A stretch of DNA of 20,140 bases from CAZGUH01 sp964529005 (GCA_964529005.1 CAZGUH010000060.1:1-20140), one strand, 5' to 3'; shown: positions 1-8,289, counted from the first letter of the stretch. Notes: generated by a model not told the origin, from the letters alone. Made by a program: numbers and translations.

Positions 1-25
1 CGGCGACTCTCCCGCCTGAGAGGCG

Positions 26-3000
26 TCAGGGTGTGCTGACAGCGAGATCGTGACAGCGCTGGTGGTCCAGCGGATGGCCCGCCTGCCCGTAACGCCGGGC
101 AGCGAGGTGGAACAGCTCGCTGGCGCGGTCGACATCGCCCTCGGCGAGCTTGACATGGGCTCGTACCTCGTCGAGGGCGGCGTACCAGGCCGGCAGTCTC
201 ATCACGACGTTGGCGAGGAAGTCCACGTTGGACTCGTATGCCTTGGCGCGCTGGAGATCGCCGGCTTTGGCTGCGGCGATCGCGGCGGGCACGGCGAGGT
301 GGATGCGACAGCCGGGGCAGGTCTCGAGCGGCCCTTGTACGGCTGCTTCGGCCTCCTCGACCGCGGCCAACCCGTCATCCGGGTCGGTGCTGATCGTGAT
401 GCGCGAGCCGTAGATCCGGTCCAGCAGGTGAAAGCCGATATCACTGATGCGGGTCAGCGCGAGGGCCTGATCGATGGCGGCTCGCGCGCCTGCGTCGTCG
501 CCCGCGGAGTGCATCAGTTCGGCGACGCGTTGGAGGGCGTGCGCCTCGCCCGTCGTTCCCCCCGTCTGCCGGTGGAGCGCGAGGGAGGAATCGAAGTCCC
601 GGCGAGCCTGGTCGAGATGTCCTGACAGGTACATCGCCTCGGCGCGGAGGGTGACGCCGAACGCCTCGCCGCGGAGTGCTCCGAGGCGACGCGCCTCAGC
701 CGTGAGCTCGTCGGCGAATCGGAGCACCTCTGCATAGGGCCGCGAGCCGTAGAGGAACCGCTGCGTCATGCACAGGTGGCCGTCGAAGACGCGCACCGCG
801 AGGTGTGGAAGGTCCTTCGTCTCACGGAGGTCGCTCAGCACCGAGTCGTGAAGGTCACCGCGGGCGTGCGCCGCGGCAGCGTGCGCCCATGCGGCGATCA
901 CGATCGCCGCCCGGTCACCGGTCTGCAGCGCCAGGCGACGGACCTCCGCCGCCTTCTCCGTTCCGATCGCAGGATCGGTCACCCCGAGCGCCGCGGCGCC
1001 CGCGTAGGCGAGGGCGTGGTTCAGCTGCCCCATCAACGATCGCGGTGTCGCTCCGGTGATCGCGGCGAGCCCACCAGCGGGATCGCCTTGCTTGATCTGG
1101 GCCAACCCGCGGGCGATGACGAGATCATCGGCGACGTCAGGGTCCGCTGAGGCGATCGCCGCGTCGTAGGCGCTGAGCGTCGCTGGATCGCCGAGCATGT
1201 CGAGGCACTCTGCGTCGAGCCGCAGCGCGGTCGGGTGGCTTCGGTCGTGGGCCAGCACGGGGGCGAGGTATCGGCGTGCGTCTCGAAAGGCGCCGACATG
1301 CATCGCCTCCGCGGCTGCGGCAAGCGAGCAGTCGATCGCCGCTTCCGGTTTCCCGCCTGCCAGCCAATGCCAGGCGACGACCGCAGGCCGGGCTCCCGAT
1401 GCGGCCAGCGCCTGCGCGGCTCGGCGGTGGGTCTCGACCCGTCGATGAGGAGGCACACGGGCGGCGAGCGCCTCGCGCACGAGATCGTGACGAAATCGGT
1501 ATCGGCCGTTGACGACGACGAGGACGCCGGCATCGAGGGCCCTGTCGAGCAACGAGAAGGCGTCCCGTTCGCCGACGCCGGTCAGCGCGATGACCGACGC
1601 GCTGTCGAGATCGTCAGGGTGAAGGGCGAGGTGTTGCAACGCCTCGATCGAACCGGCGTCGAGCTTGACGAGGCGGGCGATGATCGCAGCCGCGGTCGAC
1701 GACGGAAGGTCGGTGCTGCCATGACCGGCCGCCGAGGCCAGCTCGATGATGGCGAACGGATTGCCCTCCGACCGGCCGACGACTCGGTCGATCGTCTCGT
1801 CGTCGATTCCGTCAGGCGCGACGCGCCGAGCCAATCGGCGCGCGTCAGGTCGCTCGAGCGGACGCAGCTCGATGCCGACAACGCGACCGACTCGCTCCAA
1901 CCGGGCGAGTCCGGCCCGCAGCTCCTCGCTCATGTCCTCGGGCCGGCACGCCAGCACGACCAAGAGATCGGGGGACGAAGACGCCGCAAGGAGGAGGAGA
2001 TCCAGCGTGCCTTCGTCGGCGTCATGGGCGTCGTCGAGGATGACGGCCATTGGCCGGTCCCCCGCCGCGGCACGCAACGCCAAGGTCACTGCGCCCATCA
2101 CCTGGTGCCGCGTCAACGGGCCATCGACCGGCGGCGCCGAGGGCGCCAGCGGCGTCAACGAGGTCAACACCGCTCGAGCGTGCTCCGGAATGCGTGCCAG
2201 CGGCTCCTGAGGGTCGAGGGCGATCTCGTCGACGAGCGAGATCAACGGCCCGAACGCTCTGTCGTCGCCGCCCGTGTCCGTCCACCACACGGCGCGCCCC
2301 TGGTCGCGCAGTCGGGCGGCCAGGCGCTCGCAGAACGCCGTCTTCCCCATGCCGGCCGTCGCGCGCACCACCACCGCCGCGGGTCGGCGAGCCGACCAGC
2401 CTCCGACGGCAGCGTCGACCGTCGCGCACTCCATCTCGCGGCCGACCAGCTCCGTGTGCCGTGCCTCGAGCCCGGCGATGGCCTGCTGATAGAGAGCGAC
2501 GGTGACCGGGCTGGGCCGAACACCCAGATCGCGTGCCAGCGCATCGGTGATGTTCGCGAAGCAACGCACCGCTTCCGAGCGAGCGTCGGCGGCGAGCGCC
2601 GCTCGCATCAGTTCCTGCGCTGCGAGCTCGTCGGTCGGGTCGATTTCCAGAACCGACGACCATTCACCCCCGGCCCGCAGCAGCGACAGCAGCGTCGCCC
2701 TGACGCGGCGGCGCGCCTCGGAGCTCCAGTCCTCGTAGAGCGCACCTGGCAGCAGCTCTCCGGTGACCAGCCGCGCGGCCGCCACGCAGGCCTTTCCGTC
2801 GGCGTTGAGCGCGGCGGCTGCCGCAGCCCAGAAGCGCTCCACGTCGGTTTCGACCTCTGCGGCGGGAAACAGAGAGACCCGCCCCGATCGCAGCACGACC
2901 GCGTCGGCTCCCAACAGCCGACGCGCGTGATGAGCCGCCTTTCGCAGGTTGGCGGCTCCCCCATCGGCCGCCAGCCGCGGCCAGAGCGCCTCGATCACCT

Positions 3001-3151
3001 GGTCACGCTGGAGCGAGTGGTTCGGCGCGAGCGCGAGAAGCTGAGCGAGCTCCATCGAGCGGCGGCCCGGCCAATCGTTCTCCGTGACGATCCGACCCGC
3101 GACTCGGATCTCGAAGGCCCCGAACAGACGGATGCCGACGGGCTCGCTCAC
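26..3151 (-). CDS. SARP/BTAD-type transcriptional regulator with AAA ATPase and TPR-like tail
   Basis: This is a large (about 1041 aa) regulator of the SARP-ATPase kind. The N-terminus (about residues 1-90) reads as an OmpR-like winged helix, starting with GIRLFGAFEI and including the helix around ALWPR. A bacterial transcriptional activation domain follows (about 95-230, with EDWSSEARRRV and ARDLGVRPSP). A P-loop ATPase comes next, with Walker A TAGMGKTAF near residue 265 and Walker B-like MAVILDDAHDAD near 370. The rest, to about 1041, is alanine-rich and helical, like the TPR tails of this family. I place the start at the GTG at 3151 because GGAGG lies about 10 nt upstream; the frame also opens at a TTG at 3172, but that codon lies upstream of this ribosome binding site. 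It lies 75 bp downstream of the methyltransferase gene on the same strand and may be cotranscribed. Its targets are unknown. The class assignment is firm, the physiological role is not. Confidence 0.88.
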   Translation of the reverse strand: MSEPVGIRLFGAFEIRVAGRIVTENDWPGRRSMELAQLLALAPNHSLQRDQVIEALWPRLAADGGAANLRKAAHHARRLLGADAVVLRSGRVSLFPAAEVETDVERFWAAAAAALNADGKACVAAARLVTGELLPGALYEDWSSEARRRVRATLLSLLRAGGEWSSVLEIDPTDELAAQELMRAALAADARSEAVRCFANITDALARDLGVRPSPVTVALYQQAIAGLEARHTELVGREMECATVDAAVGGWSARRPAAVVVRATAGMGKTAFCERLAARLRDQGRAVWWTDTGGDDRAFGPLISLVDEIALDPQEPLARIPEHARAVLTSLTPLAPSAPPVDGPLTRHQVMGAVTLALRAAAGDRPMAVILDDAHDADEGTLDLLLLAASSSPDLLVVLACRPEDMSEELRAGLARLERVGRVVGIELRPLERPDARRLARRVAPDGIDDETIDRVVGRSEGNPFAIIELASAAGHGSTDLPSSTAAAIIARLVKLDAGSIEALQHLALHPDDLDSASVIALTGVGERDAFSLLDRALDAGVLVVVNGRYRFRHDLVREALAARVPPHRRVETHRRAAQALAASGARPAVVAWHWLAGGKPEAAIDCSLAAAAEAMHVGAFRDARRYLAPVLAHDRSHPTALRLDAECLDMLGDPATLSAYDAAIASADPDVADDLVIARGLAQIKQGDPAGGLAAITGATPRSLMGQLNHALAYAGAAALGVTDPAIGTEKAAEVRRLALQTGDRAAIVIAAWAHAAAAHARGDLHDSVLSDLRETKDLPHLAVRVFDGHLCMTQRFLYGSRPYAEVLRFADELTAEARRLGALRGEAFGVTLRAEAMYLSGHLDQARRDFDSSLALHRQTGGTTGEAHALQRVAELMHSAGDDAGARAAIDQALALTRISDIGFHLLDRIYGSRITISTDPDDGLAAVEEAEAAVQGPLETCPGCRIHLAVPAAIAAAKAGDLQRAKAYESNVDFLANVVMRLPAWYAALDEVRAHVKLAEGDVDRASELFHLAARRYGQAGHPLDHQRCHDLAVSTP

Positions 3152-3226
3152 CTGACCGTCACCTCCCCGCAACCCGATGTAGCGATGCCGAGAAGCTCCT
3201 GCATCACCCGGAGATGACCAGCCGGC

Positions 3227-3739
3227 TCAGGGACGTGCCGCCAGCACCAGCTGCGACCCCGTCGTGGCCACCACCTCCACGGCGTCGAAACCTGCCTCTC
3301 GGAGGACATCGAACACGCCGAGTTCGGCTGGGACCGCTTCGAGGAGCACGACCACGCCATCAGACCTCACGACCTTCCGGCATCGACGCGCCACGGCGAC
3401 AGGGTCCGCGACTCCCCTGAGCCCGGCGAACAGACACAGCAGATCGTAGCTGGCGGCAGGAACCTCGTCCGGCCGAGTCACCGAGAACGAGCATCGTGCT
3501 GACACTCCGGCATCGCTCGCGGCACGGCTCGCCGCGTCGACCGACGTGGCATCCATGTCGAAACCCCGCACGGTCGCGAGCGGGAACCGCTTTGCGAGCG
3601 AGATCGACCTCGCACCGTCACCGCACGCGAGATCGGCGATGATCCCCCCGTAGTCCAATCCAGCCGTCCGTACGCCCAGGGCCGGCATCCACTCGTCGAA
3701 CAGCAACGGAGCGTCGCCTGTCACCGAATGGGCTCTCAC
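3227..3739 (-). CDS. Small class I SAM-dependent methyltransferase
   Basis: The 170-aa product has a clear Rossmann methyltransferase core. Motif I is IADLACGDGARSISLA near residues 33-48, followed by the acidic loop GFDMDATSVDAA and a motif-IV-like segment ASYDLLCLFAGLRGVADP. The end, TTGSQLVLAARP, resembles the C-terminus of longer (about 350 aa) actinobacterial methyltransferases that carry an N-terminal winged helix. Here that N-terminal half is absent and the segment after motif IV is short, so it is a compact or truncated member. The GTG start overlaps the globin stop as GTGA (3736-3739), which implies translational coupling. The substrate cannot be inferred. The globin neighbour suggests a redox or nitrosative-stress setting, but that is inference. 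Confidence 0.8.
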   Translation of the reverse strand: MRAHSVTGDAPLLFDEWMPALGVRTAGLDYGGIIADLACGDGARSISLAKRFPLATVRGFDMDATSVDAASRAASDAGVSARCSFSVTRPDEVPAASYDLLCLFAGLRGVADPVAVARRCRKVVRSDGVVVLLEAVPAELGVFDVLREAGFDAVEVVATTGSQLVLAARP

Positions 3740-4104
3740 CGACGGACCACGTCGGGCTTCATGCCGTACAGCATCCCGATCACCTCCGAGCGCTCCGGCT
3801 CGCCGATGCCGTTGCTGTCGAGCGCCTCGATGATGTCGTCCAGCACCGCGCAGAACTCCTCGTCGGTGATGTTCATGCCGGCGTGGGCGTCGGCGATCGG
3901 GCGGCCGGTGTAGGTCGCCACGCCCGTCAAACCGGTGCAGAAGAACTCGACCGCGTGGTCGACGAGCTGCTGTGGCGTCTGCTGGGCGTGCTCGAACCGG
4001 GTTCGCACGACCGGGTTTGCGAGATGGTTGGCGATCGTCTTCTCGACGACGGCACGGACGCCGTCACGACCACCGAGACGCTCGAAGAGCGGGCGCTGTT
4101 CCAT
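3736..4104 (-). CDS. Truncated haemoglobin (group I-like globin)
   Basis: The 122-aa protein matches the bacterial 2-over-2 globin layout: PLFERLGGRDGVRAVVEK at the start (A/B helices), TYTGRPI before the F helix, and DAHAGMNITDEEF with His74 as the probable proximal haem ligand. The usual aromatic at B10 (Tyr in the family's typical FY motif) appears to be Ile in EKTIANHL, so ligand stabilisation in the distal pocket may differ; this alignment was made by eye. The family binds haem and commonly handles O2 or NO. I choose the ATG at 4104 over one at 4122 because GGAAGGA sits about 5 nt before it. The gene heads a short minus-strand run with the methyltransferase, which it overlaps by 4 bp. 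Confidence 0.85.
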   Translation of the reverse strand: MEQRPLFERLGGRDGVRAVVEKTIANHLANPVVRTRFEHAQQTPQQLVDHAVEFFCTGLTGVATYTGRPIADAHAGMNITDEEFCAVLDDIIEALDSNGIGEPERSEVIGMLYGMKPDVVRR

Positions 4105-4256
4105 CGCGGTCCTTCCTTCCATGGAGAGGTACGTGTGGCGTCAGCATGCGTGCGTCCGCGTTCCTGAAACGTTCCTCGCCCATGGAACCTGATGAGAGGA
4201 AATCCGCGATCCGACCGGTCCCAGGCCCGCGCGGCCCGGTATGGCATCCTGGCCCG
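4105..4256. promoter_or_regulatory. Divergent promoter region between globin and cyclophilin lipoprotein
   Basis: This 152-bp spacer separates two divergent genes. It contains the hexamer CGTTCC twice, at 4159-4164 and 4170-4175, exactly 11 bp apart (one helical turn), which would suit a dimeric regulator. For the plus-strand gene, CATCCT at 4245-4250 lies 6 nt before the ATG and could be the -10 element of a leaderless transcript. No Shine-Dalgarno is seen before that ATG. All of this is by-eye pattern reading. Confidence 0.4.
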
Positions 4257-5675
4257 ATGCGGGCACGGGAAACATTTCTTCTGGCCACGTTGGCGGTCAC
4301 AGTGGTGGCGGGATGCGGCGGCGAGGATCCACGAGCGGCGTCACCGACGACCGAGGTCGCGGCGGAGAGCCCGGCCGGTGACGGTGAGCCGGTGACCACT
4401 GCGCAGGCCGACGAGTTCGAAGATGACGACGGCGCCCTCGTGACCAGTGCTCCGGCCGTCGGGGGCCCGACGAGGTGGGAGTTCCATCTCGTCGACCGCG
4501 AAGGCTGGGAGTACGACGTCTGGATCGAATCGACGCTCGACATCGTCAGCGCGGTCGACATCTCGGACAGTCCGCCCGGCAAGGCACGCATCGCAGAGAC
4601 CCTCACCGGCACGGCGTCGTTCGCGGCGACGGGAACGCTGCCCGGCCGGACGGCGCCGGAGCTCCGCGCGGTCACGATCACGCACATCAGAACGCTCACC
4701 GGCGGCCCCGTCACGTTGGACACGCACAACACCGTGCGCGGCCCCCTCAGTCCCTATCAGCCGTGCTACGACGATCATCTCTCCCGGTACGTCGACGACC
4801 ACAGCTCGTCGACGTGGGATGCCTGGGTGTGCCCGATCCTTGTGACCACCAGCGGAGCATCGTTCCTCGACAACGGTTCGTACAGCTCTGTCACGCCCCG
4901 CATCAGCGAGGCCGACGCGGAAGCCATCGTCGCGTCCTTGAACGATCCGGCCGAGTCGTACTTGCTGGCCACGATCGGGGCGTCGTACGGCGCGTGTCCC
5001 GTGCAGCTGTTCACCGACGGGACGCTCGGACAAGTTGGGGAGAGCAGGTGCACCATCGAGTCGGACGCCCTGAGAACCGAGGACACCACACCCGTGCAGG
5101 ACGCCGCTGCCGAAGCGGCGTGCCCGCCCGCTGACGGTTCGGCCCGCCAGACCTACACCTTCGAGGCAGCGCCGCCGATGTGCATCGACCCGGCCAAGAC
5201 GTACACGGCGGAGATCGTCACGTCCGAAGGAGCGCTCACGGTCGAACTGTTTGCCGACCGTGCGCCGCTGACCGTGAACAACTTCGTCACGCTGGCCCGC
5301 TATCACTTCTTCGACGGGATCCCGTGCCATCGCATCATCCCCGGGTTCATGGCACAGTGCGGCGACCGCTCCGGCACCGGTTCGGGTGGCCCGGGATACA
5401 CGTTCGCTGACGAGCTACCCACCGACCCGGATCCATACAAGGCGGGCGTGTTGGCGATGGCCAACTCGGGGCCGAACACGAACGGCAGCCAATTCTTCGT
5501 GATGCTCGCGGACTCCCCGCTCGCGCCAAATAACTCAGTGTTCGGGCAGGTCACCTCTGGCTTCGGCGACACGATCCCGGCACTCGACGCGGCCGGCAAC
5601 CCCGACCCCGGAGCGAACGGGGTCCCTCCGCTCAAGCCGGTCACGATCCTGTCGGTGCAGATCACCGAGACGTAG
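4257..5675 (+). CDS. Secreted lipoprotein with C-terminal cyclophilin-type peptidyl-prolyl isomerase domain
   Basis: The 472-aa product starts with a lipoprotein signal peptide (FLLATLAVTVVAGC, lipobox Cys near residue 20), then a Gly/Ala/Thr/Glu-rich linker. A unique region (about residues 60-300) contains several Cys and resembles no domain I recognise. The last about 155 residues are a cyclophilin domain: VNNFVTLARYHFFDGIPCHRIIPGF, then FMAQCGD, GPGYTFADE, MANSGPNTNGSQFFVML and the end VTILSV. The catalytic Arg in HRIIPGF and the F-x-x-Q pair are present; the Trp typical of cyclosporin-sensitive cyclophilins is not. It probably assists folding of exported proteins on the outer face of the membrane. 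I chose the ATG at 4257 because the signal peptide starts there, although the frame stays open upstream. Confidence 0.88.
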   Translation: MRARETFLLATLAVTVVAGCGGEDPRAASPTTEVAAESPAGDGEPVTTAQADEFEDDDGALVTSAPAVGGPTRWEFHLVDREGWEYDVWIESTLDIVSAVDISDSPPGKARIAETLTGTASFAATGTLPGRTAPELRAVTITHIRTLTGGPVTLDTHNTVRGPLSPYQPCYDDHLSRYVDDHSSSTWDAWVCPILVTTSGASFLDNGSYSSVTPRISEADAEAIVASLNDPAESYLLATIGASYGACPVQLFTDGTLGQVGESRCTIESDALRTEDTTPVQDAAAEAACPPADGSARQTYTFEAAPPMCIDPAKTYTAEIVTSEGALTVELFADRAPLTVNNFVTLARYHFFDGIPCHRIIPGFMAQCGDRSGTGSGGPGYTFADELPTDPDPYKAGVLAMANSGPNTNGSQFFVMLADSPLAPNNSVFGQVTSGFGDTIPALDAAGNPDPGANGVPPLKPVTILSVQITET

Positions 5676-5739
5676 GCGACCCCCGGGCCGGCGGCGAGGA
5701 GGCTGGTATCGCCGAGGCGCAAGCAGGGGATGCCGCTCG
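5676..5739. other. Short convergent intergenic spacer
   Basis: These 64 bp lie between two converging stop codons. A weak GGCGA/TCGCC hairpin can be drawn, but there is no T-run, so I do not call a terminator here. Confidence 0.3.
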
Positions 5740-7548
5740 TCAGATCGACTGGCGGTAGCCGAAGAACTCGTGGTCGGCGTTGTAGCCGCCATATCCGCCG
5801 GCGACGTCGGCGAAGTCGGCGACGAACTCGATGCCGGCGAGCCACTTGACTTGCTTGAAGCCCAGCTGGATCTCGTTGCGCAGACGCAGCGGCGCGCCGT
5901 GGCCGTAGCTGAGCTGTTCGCCGTTCATCTCGTACGCCAGCATCGTGAGCGGCGAGCGCATCTGCTCGATCGGGTGGGCGTCGTAGTACAGACCACCATC
6001 GGGTCCGTCGCCGAGCGAGTAGAACACCGCCCACCGGGCGTCGGCCGTCGGCTGGACCAAGTCGAGCATCGTCGCCATCGACACGCCGCCCCACTTGGCG
6101 ATGCCCGACCACCCCTGGATGCAGAAGTGCTGCGTGATCTGTTCGTGGCGCGGCAATGCGCGCAGGTCGTCGAGGCTCAACTCGACGGGACGTTCGACGA
6201 GACCGTGGACCTTCAGCCGCCACGACGCGAACGCCTCGTCGTAGAGCTGGCGATACTCCGGTGTGGTGGGGAACGCGCCGTTGTGCCAGAAGTACGGCGA
6301 GATGTCGTCATCGTCGTACTCGCCCGGCGTGGCGTCGACGTGCTCGAAGCGGCGCTGGAACGGCCCGACCAAGGCGAAGCCGATCCGCTGCACAGTTCGC
6401 GGGTGACGCAGCGTGTACGGCGTCGCTGCCACCCACGCGACGACGCACAGCGCGGTGAGCGCGGCGAAGACGCCGCAGCCGATCCAGCTGGCATCGTCTC
6501 GACCGGCGTACATGTGGTTCAGGTTGCGCAGCAGACCCGTCGCGAACACCAACGCGACGTGCACGACGATGAACAGCACGAACCAGCACAACACGAGGAA
6601 GTGCAACGACCGCGCGACCTGGATCGACAGCCGCTTGCTCACGGCCTTGAAACGCGTCGACAGCGCGGGAGACATCCCGAGACCGGTGATCAACGCCAGC
6701 GGCGCGGCGACGAACACCGTGGTGAAGTACGCAAGCTGCTGAAGTCCGTTGTACGCGATCCAGCCGTTCTCCGTCGGCCAACGCAGCGACAGGTACTGGA
6801 TGGCGACCGACGCTGCGGAGGGGAACACCTTCCACGTCGTCGGCACGATGCGGCGCCACTCGCCGGTCGAGAACAACACGACGTAGAACACGAGACCGTT
6901 CGCCAGCCACAGCACGTCGCAACCGAGGTGCCACCAGCGCGCAAGACCGATCGAGTGCCGCACACCGGGCAAGCCGAGATGCGCCGGCAACGTGACCGAG
7001 TCCTGCTTCGCCGTCCACAGCGGATCGGGCGGCACTTCCTTCTGGAATCGGAACCACTCTCGGCCCGGAGTGCTGTGCCGCGTCCAATACAGGCGGGGAT
7101 GGTCCGCCAGGATCTGCGCCCCCGAGCGGATGATGAAGAGCATCAGGAACAGATTGAAGAAGTGCTGCGCTTGGACCCACCACGGCACACCCGGCTGCCT
7201 GCTCGGCGCAACGATCGTGCCCGGATACCGTTCGATGAACCGCTGCACCGCCGGCATGTTCCGCAACCCCTGCGCAGCCGCCACTGCGACGAGCAGCACC
7301 AACAGTGCGAGCGGCAGCAACCACACCAGGTTGAACCACCTGTCGCGGCCAACGCGAACCCGCGGCGCGATGCCGTAAGCAGCCGGGAACTCACCGGCCC
7401 AGTGCTCCGGGTCGACGACATCTTCCCCCCGCGACAAACGTGCCCGATACGACGCCATCGCGTCCGGCGACGCCGTCGCGGGCACGGCTTTGATCGGGGC
7501 GGCGCCCGGTTCGCATCGGAACGAACTGCCTTCGTTGCTGTCCGCCAC
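5740..7548 (-). CDS. Cytochrome b-like membrane domain fused to a sulfite-oxidase-type molybdopterin oxidoreductase
   Basis: The 602-aa protein has two parts. Residues about 60-400 contain hydrophobic segments typical of a cytochrome b561/formate-dehydrogenase-gamma fold, with possible haem-ligand His in QAQHFFNLFLML, RWWHLGCDVLWL and ARSLHFLVLCWFVLFIVVH. Residues about 430-602 are a molybdopterin domain of the sulfite oxidase/MsrP type: LVERPVELSLDDLRALP, QHFCIQGWSGIAKWGG with Cys476 as the probable Mo ligand, then YGHGAPLRLRNEIQLGFKQVKWL. The MsrP-MsrQ pair uses two separate proteins; here both functions are joined, membrane part first. No Tat signal is seen, so which side of the membrane the Mo domain faces is open. 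The GTG start at 7548 has AGGGGG just upstream, and a TAGCCT -10-like box lies 33 nt before it. The substrate is unknown. Confidence 0.85.
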   Translation of the reverse strand: MADSNEGSSFRCEPGAAPIKAVPATASPDAMASYRARLSRGEDVVDPEHWAGEFPAAYGIAPRVRVGRDRWFNLVWLLPLALLVLLVAVAAAQGLRNMPAVQRFIERYPGTIVAPSRQPGVPWWVQAQHFFNLFLMLFIIRSGAQILADHPRLYWTRHSTPGREWFRFQKEVPPDPLWTAKQDSVTLPAHLGLPGVRHSIGLARWWHLGCDVLWLANGLVFYVVLFSTGEWRRIVPTTWKVFPSAASVAIQYLSLRWPTENGWIAYNGLQQLAYFTTVFVAAPLALITGLGMSPALSTRFKAVSKRLSIQVARSLHFLVLCWFVLFIVVHVALVFATGLLRNLNHMYAGRDDASWIGCGVFAALTALCVVAWVAATPYTLRHPRTVQRIGFALVGPFQRRFEHVDATPGEYDDDDISPYFWHNGAFPTTPEYRQLYDEAFASWRLKVHGLVERPVELSLDDLRALPRHEQITQHFCIQGWSGIAKWGGVSMATMLDLVQPTADARWAVFYSLGDGPDGGLYYDAHPIEQMRSPLTMLAYEMNGEQLSYGHGAPLRLRNEIQLGFKQVKWLAGIEFVADFADVAGGYGGYNADHEFFGYRQSI

Positions 7549-7581
7549 GACACCCCCTACGAGGTCACGTTCGTGTGCCGG

Positions 7582-7587
7582 AGGCTA
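7582..7587 (-). promoter_or_regulatory. Candidate -10 box of the Moco/cytochrome b gene
   Basis: The minus strand reads TAGCCT here, matching the TANNNT form of actinobacterial -10 boxes. It lies 33 nt upstream of the GTG start at 7548. No clear -35 is visible. Confidence 0.35.
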
Positions 7588-7747
7588 CCCGCAACGGCTC
7601 CACCGTGCCCGTGACCGCCACGTGGTTGCGTCCGCGCCGACGAGCACCGCGACTCCTACGCCAGCCGCGCCGGTGGTGGTCTGGAAGAGATCGAACCCTG
7701 TTCGGCGTCGAGACACTGCCCTCGCTGAGCGCAGTGTCGGAGACGAC

Positions 7748-7808
7748 GTGACCACGTTGGTGACCTCCCTGTCGTTTCCACTGTGGCGATCGGTGACGCG
7801 TTGTGACC
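7748..7808 (+). repeat. Four GTGAC(C/G) hexamers in the promoter region of the PPOX gene
   Basis: GTGACC occurs at 7748-7753, 7760-7765 and 7803-7808, and GTGACG at 7793-7798, all on the plus strand in 61 bp of non-coding DNA. The last copy forms the left half of the DosR-like box. These could be regulator half-sites. In DNA this GC-rich some recurrence is expected by chance. Confidence 0.3.
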
Positions 7809-7816
7809 ATTGGCCC
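7803..7816 (+). promoter_or_regulatory. DosR-box-like operator upstream of the PPOX gene
   Basis: The 14-mer GTGACCATTGGCCC resembles the core of the mycobacterial DosR/DevR box (GGGACTWWAGTCCC, 10 of 14 positions). It shares 11 of 14 positions with a second element at 9701-9714. Its centre lies about 43 bp upstream of the PPOX start codon, which would also be the transcript start if the mRNA is leaderless. That is a typical activator position next to the -35. A DosS-like kinase is encoded immediately downstream. Confidence 0.45.
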
Positions 7817-7839
7817 TGGTCGCCGGCCGGGCGCTCCCG

Positions 7840-7845
7840 CAGGCT
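7840..7845 (+). promoter_or_regulatory. -10 box for a probable leaderless PPOX transcript
   Basis: CAGGCT is followed by 7 nt and then the ATG at 7853. The next gene has TAGGCT with the same 7-nt distance. No Shine-Dalgarno precedes the ATG, which fits leaderless initiation. Confidence 0.45.
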
Positions 7846-7852
7846 GACGACG

Positions 7853-8272
7853 ATGATCATCGACGAAGGGCTCGAACTGCTGACCGAGGAGGCCGCCCGG
7901 CGGCTCCTGGATGCCGGTGAGGTGGGGCGCGTGGGGATCACCCTCGGCGCGCTGCCCGCCATCTTTCCCGTGAACTACAGAGTGATCGACGGCGCGATCG
8001 TGTTCCGCACCGGGAAAGGCTCGAAGATGTCCGCGGCCGTAGCTGGCGCCGTCGTCGCCTTCGAGGTCGACGACTACGGCATCGCGGATCATTCGGGTTG
8101 GAGTGTGCTCGCCGTGGGACGCGCGGAGCTGGTCAACGATCCTGCGTTGGCTGAGGCGGCCCAGCGGGCAGGGCTCGAGCCCTTCGCCGGCGGTGAGCGC
8201 AACCTGTTGGTGCGCATCGAGCCCACGTTCCTCTCGGGCCGCCGGATCGTGGATTGGCCCGCGGCGTCCTGA
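7853..8272 (+). CDS. Pyridoxamine 5'-phosphate oxidase-fold (PPOX) family protein
   Basis: The 139-aa protein has the split-barrel flavin-binding pattern: LLTEEAARRLLDAGEVGRVGITLGALPAIFPVNYRV, then IVFRTGKGSKM, VAFEVDDYGIADHSGWSVLAVGRAELV and a C-terminal LVRIEPTFLSGRRI. Relatives bind FMN, F420 or haem and are mostly uncharacterised; some mycobacterial members belong to the DosR dormancy regulon. The ATG at 7853 is chosen because homologous-looking sequence begins there, although the frame is open to 7490. It lies 30 bp before a DosS-like kinase gene on the same strand, behind a DosR-box-like element, so induction by low oxygen or redox change is a reasonable inference. The enzymatic substrate is unknown. 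Confidence 0.85.
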   Translation: MIIDEGLELLTEEAARRLLDAGEVGRVGITLGALPAIFPVNYRVIDGAIVFRTGKGSKMSAAVAGAVVAFEVDDYGIADHSGWSVLAVGRAELVNDPALAEAAQRAGLEPFAGGERNLLVRIEPTFLSGRRIVDWPAAS

Positions 8273-8289
8273 CGGGCAGCGGCGATTCC

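Noticed and set aside
2293..2306. Further DosR-like match (minus strand)
   Set aside because: It lies deep inside the SARP coding region with no promoter or start downstream; chance match in GC-rich DNA.
1235..3217. 660-codon open frame on the plus strand
   Set aside because: It lies antisense to the SARP regulator, is rich in Arg/Gln/Asp without domain structure, and is the usual high-GC shadow.
5770..7614. 614-codon open frame on the plus strand
   Set aside because: It is antisense to the Moco/cytochrome b gene; composition is Arg/His/Gln-rich with no recognisable fold.
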